Shown: piece by piece, positions 1-7,403 of the stretch
Layout: each line of letters opens with the position of its first letter
How positions within the stretch are numbered: position 1 is the first letter of the stretch
Assembly: GCA_021399405.1 (NCBI GenBank)
Contig: JAAFKL010000351.1
Location: 1-21,554 of the forward strand
Source of the DNA: Candidatus Heimdallarchaeota archaeon
GTDB lineage: Archaea > Asgardarchaeota > Heimdallarchaeia > Heimdallarchaeales > Kariarchaeaceae
DNA length: 21,554 nt
Direction of reading: 5' to 3'
Position numbers and translations under genes: made by a program
The notes under the pieces: model-generated
The model's input: only the letters and a program-made list of their open reading frames with translations
What the model was told of the DNA's origin: nothing
Database searches by the model: none

Positions 1-93
1 ACAGATATCGCTTCTAAACAGATGAGAGATGGTGGCCTAAATGGTTGGGCTCCTGTATTTGACCGTCTATCTGAATATATTAGTAGCCTATAA
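1..93 (+). CDS. C-terminal end of an SRPBCC/AHSA1-like protein (partial)
   Basis: An open frame enters from the left edge and stops with TAA at 91-93, leaving 30 residues. The end pattern, a Gly-Gly-x-x-Gly-Trp turn followed by an amphipathic helix (FDRLSEYISSL), resembles the last helix of AHSA1/SRPBCC-fold proteins, which typically end GW..xLDRLxxYL. This is a resemblance over a short stretch, so the family call is tentative; that a coding region ends here is more secure. The 146 bases between it and the next gene are very AT-rich and contain the next gene's promoter. Confidence 0.45.
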   Translation, partial: TDIASKQMRDGGLNGWAPVFDRLSEYISSL

Positions 94-207
94 TTGTATT
101 AATCCTGTACTAAATACTTATTTTTTACAAATTAATAAATTTCATTAATGACGAGTTAATACAACTAATAATTAAGAGTGAAGCATTATTTTATTTATAT
201 ACCTTAA

Positions 208-217
208 TTATAAAAAT
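208..217 (+). promoter_or_regulatory. TATA-like box for the lysine dehydrogenase-like gene
   Basis: TTATAAAAAT is centred about 28 bases before the ATG at 240, which would start the transcript at or very near the start codon. A second TATA-like run (TTATTTATATA, 191-201) lies about 45 bases upstream and would give a short leader containing the GGAG at 225-228, a plausible ribosome binding site. The sequence does not decide which one is used. Confidence 0.4.
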
Positions 218-239
218 AAAATGTAGGAGTTAATAAGAA

Positions 240-1376
240 ATGAAGTGTCTTATTCTAGGAGCAGGTATTGTTGGGAGTGCAATTGCGATTGATTTAGCAA
301 TGGATCAAGATATGGATGTGACGGTTGCAGATGTTAACCAGTCTTCCTTGGAAAAATTGGAACAACAGCATATTAATGTGATACAATCTGATTTATCTGA
401 CTCGCAAACTTTGAAAAGAATGATAATGGACTTTGATATTATTGTTGGCGCATTGCCTGGTTTCATGGGTTTTGAAACACTTAAATCGATTATAGAAACT
501 GGTAAAAATGTTGTTGATGTCGCATTTTTTCCTGAAGACCCTTTTGAACTTGACAAACTAGCTAAAGACAATAATGTAACCGCAGTAGTGGACTGCGGAA
601 TTGCTCCAGGCTTTAGTAGTATCATACTAGGCAATCTCTATAGTTCACTGGAGAAAACAGATTCTTACACTTGCTATGTTGGAGGTCTTCCAGTAATAAG
701 AGAGTGGCCTCTTGAATACAAGTCACATTTTTCACCCTTTGACGTGATTGAAGATTATACCACGCCATCAAGATTTGTAGTAAATGGCAATCTTGTCATC
801 CGACCAGCATTATCGGATCCCGAAATAATAGATTTCCCTGGAATTGGTTCTCTTGAAGCAGTCAATATGGATGGATTAAGAACCTTGACAAAGACATTCC
901 CTGACATTCCAGACAAGATAGAGAAAACATTGCGCTATCCAGGTCATTTAGATAGGATGAGACTACTAAGGGACTTAGGTTTATTTTCCGACGAAATCAT
1001 TGAGATCAAAGGTGTAAAAATCAAACCCATAGATTTCATCACGAAACTTTTGTCCCCAAAGTGGAAATTCAAGGAAGGTGAAGAAGATCTCATAGTTATG
1101 CAAATAATCATTAAGGGAGAGAATCAAGGTAGGAAAGTTACTTTCCGTTATGATATGCTTGATCGTTATGATAGAATTTCAAAGACATTATCCATGGCCC
1201 GTACTACAGGTTATACTTGTTCCATAGTTACTAGGCTTGTTGCTAAGGGTGTTTATAATAGGAAAGGGATATCTCCGCCAGAATATATCGGACAAAATAG
1301 TACGTGTTACAGCACAATCCTGAAAGAACTAGAAAAGAGGGATATTACTATTACAGAAACCGTAGAAGAACAGTGA
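240..1376 (+). CDS. L-lysine 6-dehydrogenase-like / saccharopine dehydrogenase family oxidoreductase
   Basis: This 378-residue protein starts with a Rossmann dinucleotide-binding motif GAGIVG (residues 7-12) and carries DCGIAPG (118-124) and YVGGLP (146-151), hallmarks of the saccharopine dehydrogenase superfamily. The C-terminal half (the LRYPGH, VKIKP, MARTTGYT and RKGISPPE segments) resembles, from memory, bacterial L-lysine 6-dehydrogenase rather than true saccharopine dehydrogenase, and the length fits that enzyme. Lysine 6-dehydrogenase oxidises the epsilon carbon of lysine with NAD to give 2-aminoadipate 6-semialdehyde and ammonia; saccharopine or carboxyspermidine-type substrates remain possible. 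It is probably cytoplasmic. The start has a GGAG 12 bases upstream and a TATA-like box further up. Its stop is 5 bases from the stop of the convergent ribonucleotide reductase gene. Confidence 0.75.
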   Translation: MKCLILGAGIVGSAIAIDLAMDQDMDVTVADVNQSSLEKLEQQHINVIQSDLSDSQTLKRMIMDFDIIVGALPGFMGFETLKSIIETGKNVVDVAFFPEDPFELDKLAKDNNVTAVVDCGIAPGFSSIILGNLYSSLEKTDSYTCYVGGLPVIREWPLEYKSHFSPFDVIEDYTTPSRFVVNGNLVIRPALSDPEIIDFPGIGSLEAVNMDGLRTLTKTFPDIPDKIEKTLRYPGHLDRMRLLRDLGLFSDEIIEIKGVKIKPIDFITKLLSPKWKFKEGEEDLIVMQIIIKGENQGRKVTFRYDMLDRYDRISKTLSMARTTGYTCSIVTRLVAKGVYNRKGISPPEYIGQNSTCYSTILKELEKRDITITETVEEQ

Positions 1377-1381
1377 AATAT

Positions 1382-4300
1382 TTAACTACATCCAGACGTA
1401 CTACCACATTCAGGACATGCATAACAACTACCTGATCTTATCGCAATAGCACCACATTGGAAACAAATTTGATTGTCATCGACAAATTCAGTTGGTCCAG
1501 TCCCACTAACTGCGGCACTTACTGTTTGATAAACTTGACCAGGTTCACTTTTTTCCTCTGCCAATTCAGTGTAGTCTATGACGCCGGGTCTCTCATCCTT
1601 GGGAAGGAATTCCAATGCCAACCATCGGAAAATATAATCAATTATTGAAGAAGCAATTGGTATTTTTGGATTCTTGGTCATTCCACTGGGCTCAAATTTC
1701 GAGTGAATAAACTTCCTAATCAATGCTGAGAGAGGCACTCCGTATTGTAGACTCATTGAAGTTAAAACCGCAACTGTATCCATAACACCACCCAATGTTG
1801 ATCCCTGTTTGGACATTTTGATAAATACTTCTCCTGGTGTATCATCATCATACAATCCAACAATAATATATCCTTCATGACCATTTACTTCAAATTTATG
1901 GATTTTTGAATCTCTTGTCCCTGGTAACCTCCGCCTAACAGGGCCATGAAGTTGATTTACTTCATCATACTTTTTATCAACATTAGTGTTATCGCCGGAT
2001 TCATCTTCCGTATTTAGAGGTTGTAATCTCTTGGAATTATCACGATAAATAGCTACGGCTTTGATTCCCATTTGCCAAGCTTGAATATATACCTCATTAA
2101 TATCATCAATTGTAGAATCTTCCGGCATATTGACAGTTTTGGAGATTGCCCCGCTGATAAATGGTTGAGCTGCGGCCATCATTGTCACATGGGCCATATG
2201 ATGAATTGTTCTTGTTGAATTCTGAGATTTAATAGAACAATCAAATACTGGTAAGTGTTCTTCCTTTAGATGTGGAGAACCTTCTGCAACTCCTTTCTCA
2301 TTTATATAAGTTGTAATTTCATCGATTTCTTTGGCCGAGTATCCCAAATTTTTCAGTGCTAAGGGTACTGTGGTATTTACAATTTTCATATAACCACCAC
2401 CAACTAACTTTTTGTATTTTATTAGTGAGATATCAGGTTCTATACCGGTTGTATCCGCGTTCATCATAAATGAAATAGTTCCAGTTGGAGCAATTACACT
2501 TGCTTGGGCATTGCGATAACCATATTCAATTCCATGTTCAACTACATCATCCCACACATTTTGTGCAATCTCAAATAAGTTTATGTCAACTGCTTTCGCT
2601 TTGAGCTTCTTAGCGGCATTTCTATGCATATTCATAACGTTCAGCATAGATTCTTTATTTTGAGCATACCCTGAGAAAGCACCTAAATTAGCAGCAATTT
2701 TAGAACTTTGAAGATACGATTGACCAGTCATTAGTGAGGAGATAGCTGCAGTCACATTTCTAGCATCATCTGAATCATATGCTAATCCCAGTGACATTAA
2801 TAGGGCACCCAGATTTGTATATCCAATTCCTAAGGTTCGGTATATATGACTATTATCCTCAATGAGTTGAGTTGGATATGACGATCTACCAACAATTATT
2901 TCCTGAGCTGATATGATAATATTAACTGTATGGATAAACGCTTCAACATTGAATGATGCATCGTCTTGTCGATATTTCATTAAATTAATTGAAGCAAGAT
3001 TGCATGCAGTATCATCTAGAAAAACGTATTCTGAACAATTATGAACAGTAATTCCATTGGCAATAAAACTGCCAGTTACGGGTTCGGTTAAATCATAGAC
3101 TTCCTCTTCTCCAATAAAATCAAGGGAAGTTACCTTATCCAAGGGTTTATCTTGATATGTCTTGACATTTTGATTCATTTGCTTAAGTGCTAAATTTTTT
3201 GGACTATCTTCCATGAACCCAACATATTTCTCAAAATTGATACGACTACTCCTGCTTATCCTTAAGGAGTGCATTTGTCTTACTGAGTATTCCTTCAATC
3301 CACCTTTACCATCAGGCAATAGAGATCTATCTGAAAGCCTTCTGTTTAAGTACAGTTTTGATTTAACTCCGAAGTTAAGTAGAGCAAGTTGGACTCCTTG
3401 TAACAACTCCAAACTTGTTGAATCGAGACTTACAAATTGAGATTTTTCTCCATAATTTGAAACAGTTCCATCTGCAGTAAAAAGGCCTTGCAAAACCGCT
3501 CTCTGCTCACTTAATGACAAATTTAAGACCTCATCACTTAAGTACTTTTCATGACTCTTTCTTGATAAATCGACATATTGTTGAAGAGCATCAATAACCG
3601 TTGAAACTCCAGTTGTATAATATGCTACATTATTTTGATAATTGACTGTAGACGGATTATCTTTGTGGGTTTTCCTTTCGAAATTAAAAGCAACATAATC
3701 TTCAATTCTTTGTAAAATTAATTCCTCTTCAATACCCATTGTAATTTTAATACCAAGTCTATCTGTACCTCCAACTTTGGATGTATGTCCATCACCTAAA
3801 TACAAGCCAATCAATTGATAAAATTCTTCGTCTTCTATCTCTTCAATTTGTGGAGTTGGATTAACTGCAAGTCTTACAGAGTCTTCTTTTTCTAAGAAAC
3901 GAGCTTCAACGAAACCTCGATTTTCAGTCCAAACCTGGTGATCAGCAGTCAGATGAATCTTGTAGCCGCTTTTTGTTGTGAGTAAATATACAGGTTTCGT
4001 GCCAGTTGAGAATGAACCGGCTATTGAATTAGAGATGATGTTTCCATCTAAATTCGTTGATATTTCACACGGTTGGTTAATTAATTGATCGATTCTTTTG
4101 AATCTGCCATCCGCTAATAACACCTTTGTATCACCTGTGACACATGGGTTAGAAGCATTTATGAGACCTGAAACTTTACATGTATGCCACTTGTTAATGG
4201 TTGTTGAATATTGTAATCCTGGGTCACCACATAAGTGTGTAGCCTCAGATACTTTGTTCAAGATCTCTCTAGCTTGTATCGATTGTGTAATTTCTTTAGA

Positions 4301-5206
4301 AGTAACTTCTCTTAGATCCCAATTTTCATCATTGAGAACACGATTCATAAAATCATCAGTAACTCTAACTGAATGATTTGCATTTTGGAAGAAAACAGAA
4401 TTGTATGCTTCACCGGTAAATGAACCGTCATAACCAGCATCAATTAGAGCCCATGCTTTTTTCTCCTCTTTTGCTTTTGTTTCGATAAAATCAATTACAT
4501 CTGGGTGCTCAACATCGAGAAGCACCATTTTTGCAGCTCTTCGGGTCTTTCCCCCAGATTTGATAGATCCCGCAAATGAGTCATAACCCTTCATGAAAGA
4601 GATGGGACCACTTGAAGTACCCCCAGTTGATAAGGATTCACCTTTTGCTCTTAATTTAGAGAGATTGACACCACTACCAGACCCGTATTTGAAAATTAAC
4701 CCTTCAGTCTTTGCAAGGTCCAAAATCGAATCCATTGTATCTTCTACTGAGTTGATAAAGCAAGCTGAAGATTGTGGTTTGACCATTGTACCCATATTGA
4801 ACCACACTGGACTGTTAAATGCTGCTCTTTGATGAAGCAGGATATCTCTTAGCTCGTCACTGAAAACTGTTTTATCATTTTCTGTTTTGAAATATTTTCC
4901 TTCAATTCCCCATGTACCTATAGTATCAACAACACGGTCAATTAACTGTTTCAGGGAATATTCTCTTTCCGGTTTACCCAGTCTTCCATGGAAATATTTT
5001 GATGTAACAATTTGGGATGAGTTCAAAGACCAAATTGATGGAAATTCAACTCCTTTCTGCGAGAATATACTCTCTCCACTCGCAGATGTAACTTCAACAT
5101 CTCGTTTTTCCCAAGTTACATTATTGTAGGGATGTACCCCTTCTTCAGTATAAAATCGATTAAACTGCAACCCATTTGACGGATCATAATCTTGTAATAA
5201 TGACAC
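1382..5206 (-). CDS. nrdJ: Adenosylcobalamin-dependent (class II) ribonucleotide reductase, intein-containing
   Basis: The 1274-residue precursor reduces ribonucleotides to deoxyribonucleotides using adenosylcobalamin to make a thiyl radical. Removing the intein (355-723) leaves about 905 residues, a normal class II size. Visible active-site elements are Cys149 (QSSACF), and, joined after splicing, Asn353-Pro354-Cys724-Ser725-Glu726 followed by Cys735 in DDTACNLAS. These match the N-x-C-x-E radical-cysteine motif and the redox cysteine pair of NrdJ. Later family segments include SVIAPTGTISF and KAVAIYRDNSKR. The C-terminus is a cysteine-rich tail with CxxC pairs (1248/1251 and 1264/1267) and Cys1273, as expected for the disulfide-shuttling, zinc-ribbon-like end. 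The start is GTG at 5206: an in-frame TGA lies five codons upstream and no ATG occurs before residue 138. No strong ribosome binding site is seen, but a TATA-like box lies 30 bases upstream. Confidence 0.93.
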   Translation of the reverse strand: MSLLQDYDPSNGLQFNRFYTEEGVHPYNNVTWEKRDVEVTSASGESIFSQKGVEFPSIWSLNSSQIVTSKYFHGRLGKPEREYSLKQLIDRVVDTIGTWGIEGKYFKTENDKTVFSDELRDILLHQRAAFNSPVWFNMGTMVKPQSSACFINSVEDTMDSILDLAKTEGLIFKYGSGSGVNLSKLRAKGESLSTGGTSSGPISFMKGYDSFAGSIKSGGKTRRAAKMVLLDVEHPDVIDFIETKAKEEKKAWALIDAGYDGSFTGEAYNSVFFQNANHSVRVTDDFMNRVLNDENWDLREVTSKEITQSIQAREILNKVSEATHLCGDPGLQYSTTINKWHTCKVSGLINASNPCVTGDTKVLLADGRFKRIDQLINQPCEISTNLDGNIISNSIAGSFSTGTKPVYLLTTKSGYKIHLTADHQVWTENRGFVEARFLEKEDSVRLAVNPTPQIEEIEDEEFYQLIGLYLGDGHTSKVGGTDRLGIKITMGIEEELILQRIEDYVAFNFERKTHKDNPSTVNYQNNVAYYTTGVSTVIDALQQYVDLSRKSHEKYLSDEVLNLSLSEQRAVLQGLFTADGTVSNYGEKSQFVSLDSTSLELLQGVQLALLNFGVKSKLYLNRRLSDRSLLPDGKGGLKEYSVRQMHSLRISRSSRINFEKYVGFMEDSPKNLALKQMNQNVKTYQDKPLDKVTSLDFIGEEEVYDLTEPVTGSFIANGITVHNCSEYVFLDDTACNLASINLMKYRQDDASFNVEAFIHTVNIIISAQEIIVGRSSYPTQLIEDNSHIYRTLGIGYTNLGALLMSLGLAYDSDDARNVTAAISSLMTGQSYLQSSKIAANLGAFSGYAQNKESMLNVMNMHRNAAKKLKAKAVDINLFEIAQNVWDDVVEHGIEYGYRNAQASVIAPTGTISFMMNADTTGIEPDISLIKYKKLVGGGYMKIVNTTVPLALKNLGYSAKEIDEITTYINEKGVAEGSPHLKEEHLPVFDCSIKSQNSTRTIHHMAHVTMMAAAQPFISGAISKTVNMPEDSTIDDINEVYIQAWQMGIKAVAIYRDNSKRLQPLNTEDESGDNTNVDKKYDEVNQLHGPVRRRLPGTRDSKIHKFEVNGHEGYIIVGLYDDDTPGEVFIKMSKQGSTLGGVMDTVAVLTSMSLQYGVPLSALIRKFIHSKFEPSGMTKNPKIPIASSIIDYIFRWLALEFLPKDERPGVIDYTELAEEKSEPGQVYQTVSAAVSGTGPTEFVDDNQICFQCGAIAIRSGSCYACPECGSTSGCS
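3038..4144 (-). mobile_element. Intein with LAGLIDADG homing endonuclease inside the class II ribonucleotide reductase
   Basis: The 369-residue element runs from Cys355 to Asn723 of the precursor. Splicing block A begins CVTGDTKVLLADG, block B has the T-x-x-H motif TADH (420-423), and the end is GITVHN with the penultimate His722 and terminal Asn723, followed by Cys724 as the +1 nucleophile. All residues needed for standard protein splicing are present, so it looks active. The middle holds two dodecapeptide motifs, LIGLYLGDGHTS (465-476, acidic Asp472) and LQGLFTADGTVS (572-583, Asp579), typical of a LAGLIDADG homing endonuclease that would cut intein-free alleles. The insertion splits Asn-Pro from the catalytic cysteine. 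Boundaries were checked codon by codon. Confidence 0.93.
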
Positions 5207-5551
5207 GATAATTCCAACTCATCTAAAAAAGCTTATAGAACCCCCGAGAAAGCCAACCAATCTCTTTTTTATGGGAATTTTAATCCTAAATGATGTATTT
5301 TTCAAAGAGTTTTTCTCAATAAAAACACTTTGATCAATTGCAATCGCCTCGCTAAATTCCCAAATAATGAGCTCAAGTTATTAAATAATTTCACCTATAC
5401 TATATAAACAACGAAGAAGGTTTGACTGAATATAAAAATTTATGTAAAAAACTCCCCGCCCAAACCCCACAGGAACCACTAGAAGAAGTCGAAATGTGAG
5501 TAGGTTTGGCTAGACTAGTTAGAGCGGATTAAGGAGAACTAGAGTTCCTGG
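5207..5551. other. 345-base gene-free gap upstream of the ribonucleotide reductase
   Basis: No convincing protein-coding frame is seen. The part next to the reductase (5207-5450) is AT-rich and holds its promoter; a plus-strand TATA-like run (ACTATATAAAC) also occurs at 5399-5409. The segment 5451-5550 is about 49% G+C by my count, against about 20% for the 50 bases just before it, and shows long-range base pairing (see the separate RNA candidate). One plus-strand frame through it reads protein-like between stops at roughly 5495, 5530 and 5560, which is too broken to call a gene. Confidence 0.6.
5232..5239 (-). promoter_or_regulatory. TATA-like box for the ribonucleotide reductase gene
   Basis: On the minus strand the bases read TCTATAAG, centred about 30 bases before the GTG start at 5206. 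This is the usual archaeal distance from TATA box to transcription start, so the mRNA would begin at or within a few bases of the start codon. This agrees with the lack of a clear Shine-Dalgarno sequence. Confidence 0.4.
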
Positions 5552-5558
5552 TTAGGAG
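5446..5558. ncRNA. Candidate structured RNA segment, strand uncertain
   Basis: The arms CAGGAAC (5470-5476) and GTTCCTG (5544-5550) are perfectly complementary over seven bases. Outside them CTCC (5452-5455) can pair with GGAG (5555-5558), and the bases between pair in part, closing a domain of about 107 bases. Read on the minus strand the domain ends in a G-rich run and then six T (complement of 5446-5451), like an archaeal terminator. Read on the plus strand a TATA-like run at 5399-5409 would start a transcript near 5430. The segment is clearly richer in G+C than its surroundings. I do not recognise an RNA family: it lacks tRNA T-arm consensus, box C/D motifs and a cobalamin box. It could instead be the 3' end of the membrane-protein transcript, whose stop codon it overlaps. 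Confidence 0.3.
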
Positions 5559-6133
5559 ATGAGATGAATTGCTAGAAATATTGATAGAAGGATTGATAAA
5601 ATCCATTGTCTGTGAATAAAACGAATTGGAGTGAACAGTTCTACCTTTTTCAAGAATGGACGTAGTTCTTTCCACATTAGTAATCCTAGGAGAGAAATAA
5701 TACTCATTGTAATGGCTGCAGCCCAGCCAAAAATCTCCCTTGCCTCAAATTCCCTTTCTACAGTTAATCCGTGAATAATAGCTGCAACAGTTGCAAGAAT
5801 CATGAAACTCTGATGTAATAACAAAAGTTGAGAGCGGAAACGAGCAAATAGTCGCTTCAATGATTTTGCAAGATCTTCATTTTTTGAAGAGGATTTTCCG
5901 TACCATAGAACTCCTCGTCTAATAAAGATGTAAGTACTACCAACACCAAGTAACCCTATGGCAGCAACTCCGAATTTTTCTCCCAGTTCATTTTCATCTT
6001 CATCTTCCTCATGTTCTGCAAGTACTCCCTCTGACAGGTTTAACAACAATAAGATGAAAATAAAAACAAGTAAAATTGATTTTTTCAATTGTTTCATTCT
6101 TGTAATTTTTAGGAGATTATTAAAATTTGACAT
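5552..6133 (-). CDS. Small membrane protein with four helix-borne histidines, possible b-type haem protein
   Basis: The 193-residue frame begins with ATG at 6133, but Met13 (6097) directly precedes a classical signal peptide (Lys-rich n-region, long Leu/Ile core, VLA cleavage-like site near 39), so 6097 may be the true start. Neither start has a clear ribosome binding site. After a very acidic linker (EHEEDEDENE, 40-49) there are about four hydrophobic segments near 54-71, 103-124, 134-154 and 176-192. Histidines sit in pairs, His107/His121 and His174/His190, 14 and 16 residues apart, a spacing seen in cytochrome b561/ferric-reductase-like haem membrane proteins. I do not recognise a specific family; a membrane electron-transfer subunit is the best guess. 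A cytoplasmic basic stretch (KSLKRLFARFR, 90-100) precedes the second segment. It is divergent from the lipid gene at 6254. Confidence 0.6.
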   Translation of the reverse strand: MSNFNNLLKITRMKQLKKSILLVFIFILLLLNLSEGVLAEHEEDEDENELGEKFGVAAIGLLGVGSTYIFIRRGVLWYGKSSSKNEDLAKSLKRLFARFRSQLLLLHQSFMILATVAAIIHGLTVEREFEAREIFGWAAAITMSIISLLGLLMWKELRPFLKKVELFTPIRFIHRQWILSILLSIFLAIHLIS

Positions 6134-6253
6134 TCTAAGAGACAGAAGGGATCAAATTATGGAAAATCCTTTGATTTAGTCCTAAAGTAATAAATTATCA
6201 TCTTTCATCTTGATAACACTTAACTAATTTACCTTCTTGCATCATTTTGTAAA

Positions 6254-7336
6254 TTGAACCCAATTGACTCCACAATAGACGTCCGGTTAGAATCTAAAGC
6301 AGAAATTGAATTACCAAGATTGATAGACGTCAAGATGCATGCAATTGAAAATATTGCAATCGATTGTAAAAAATTATTATTAAAAGACAGTGCAGGTCTT
6401 ATTGTAGACGATATTACATATGATATTGCTGGAAAACGGGTCGAGGATAATCTCAAAGATGCGGGTATAGATGTTCATGTTCTTCGAATTACTGGAGCTA
6501 CAATGGAAGCAGTAGACAAAGCATGTGAACTTTATAAAGAAATTAACGCACAGTTTTCAGTTGCAGTTGGAGGGGGTACAGTAATTGATGTGGCTAAATA
6601 TTCAAGTTTTAAGGAGAATATCCCTTTTGTTTCAGTGCCTACGGTTGCCTCACATGATGGAATATCAAGCGCTCGAGCCTCCATTAAATCAGAGAATCGG
6701 AGCTTTTCATATGAAGCAAGACCTCCGACTCTTGTTATAGGTGATGTTGATACTATGTCAAAAGCACCAAAAAGATTTGCCATATCTGGGGCGTGTGATC
6801 TTGTTTCGAATAGAACTGCAGTTCTAGATTGGTATTTATCTCAACGATTAACTGGGGAACATGTATCTGAATATGCTTCAGCTTTGGCCAATTTAACAGC
6901 TGATTCTATGATTAACTCCAGAAATGAAATTGCTATTGATCCAATTACTCGGACTTACACAGTTTTCAAGGGGTTAATTTCAAGTTCTATGGCGATGTGC
7001 ATCGCTGGGACCTCCAGACCAGCAAGTGGTGGAGAACATCTTATCTCCCATCGATTGGATAAGCTCATGCAGCAGCCCGCAATGCATGGAGAACAATGCG
7101 GATTGATGTCAGTATTCACTATGTATTTGCATGGGGGTGATTGGAAGGAGATTAAAGATACTTTGGAGGTAATTGGTGCTCCAACATCTGCTAAAGCATT
7201 GGGAACAGATGAAGACACGATTCTTGAGGCAATTACTACAGCTCAAAATTCCCGACCAGACAGATATACAATATTGGCATCCGGGGTGACGAAAACTGCT
7301 GCACAGTTAGGATTAGAGAAAACGGGTATTGTTTAA
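6254..7336 (+). CDS. egsA: sn-glycerol-1-phosphate dehydrogenase
   Basis: The 360-residue protein belongs to the iron/zinc-dependent dehydrogenase superfamily and matches archaeal G1P dehydrogenase, which reduces dihydroxyacetone phosphate to sn-glycerol-1-phosphate with NAD(P)H, the first step of archaeal phospholipid synthesis. It has the N-terminal strand ELPR (19-22), nucleotide-binding VGGGTVIDVAKYSS (105-118), VPTVASHDGISS (128-139), and metal ligands expected at Asp182 (GACDLVSN), His262 (GGEHLISH) and His278 (MHGEQCG). The length is normal. The start is TTG at 6254: an in-frame stop occurs at 6221-6223 and the first ATG (residue 28) would remove the conserved N-terminal strand. No Shine-Dalgarno sequence is seen. 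It marks the genome as archaeal. The gene stands alone, 67 bases ahead of the hydroxyacyl-CoA dehydrogenase gene. Confidence 0.93.
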   Translation: MNPIDSTIDVRLESKAEIELPRLIDVKMHAIENIAIDCKKLLLKDSAGLIVDDITYDIAGKRVEDNLKDAGIDVHVLRITGATMEAVDKACELYKEINAQFSVAVGGGTVIDVAKYSSFKENIPFVSVPTVASHDGISSARASIKSENRSFSYEARPPTLVIGDVDTMSKAPKRFAISGACDLVSNRTAVLDWYLSQRLTGEHVSEYASALANLTADSMINSRNEIAIDPITRTYTVFKGLISSSMAMCIAGTSRPASGGEHLISHRLDKLMQQPAMHGEQCGLMSVFTMYLHGGDWKEIKDTLEVIGAPTSAKALGTDEDTILEAITTAQNSRPDRYTILASGVTKTAAQLGLEKTGIV

Positions 7337-7403
7337 AATAATTTAATCAGAAAATTATAATGCAAGTCTAAAAACTAATTATAGTATAGAATTCGATCAT
7401 CTC

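Noticed and set aside
5536..5547. GAACT/AGTTC inverted repeat just after the membrane-protein stop, as an intrinsic terminator.
   Set aside because: The two-base loop is too short, no T-run follows it directly, and its right arm competes with the longer CAGGAAC/GTTCCTG stem.
5470..5550. 81-base segment with a perfect 7-base terminal stem, the size of a tRNA.
   Set aside because: Neither strand has a T-arm with the GTTCRANNC consensus, a convincing D-arm or an anticodon stem, so it was kept only as an unassigned structured RNA candidate.
5207..5551. Cobalamin riboswitch upstream of the B12-dependent ribonucleotide reductase.
   Set aside because: No B12 box or matching arrangement of stems could be found on the minus strand, and such riboswitches are rare in archaea.
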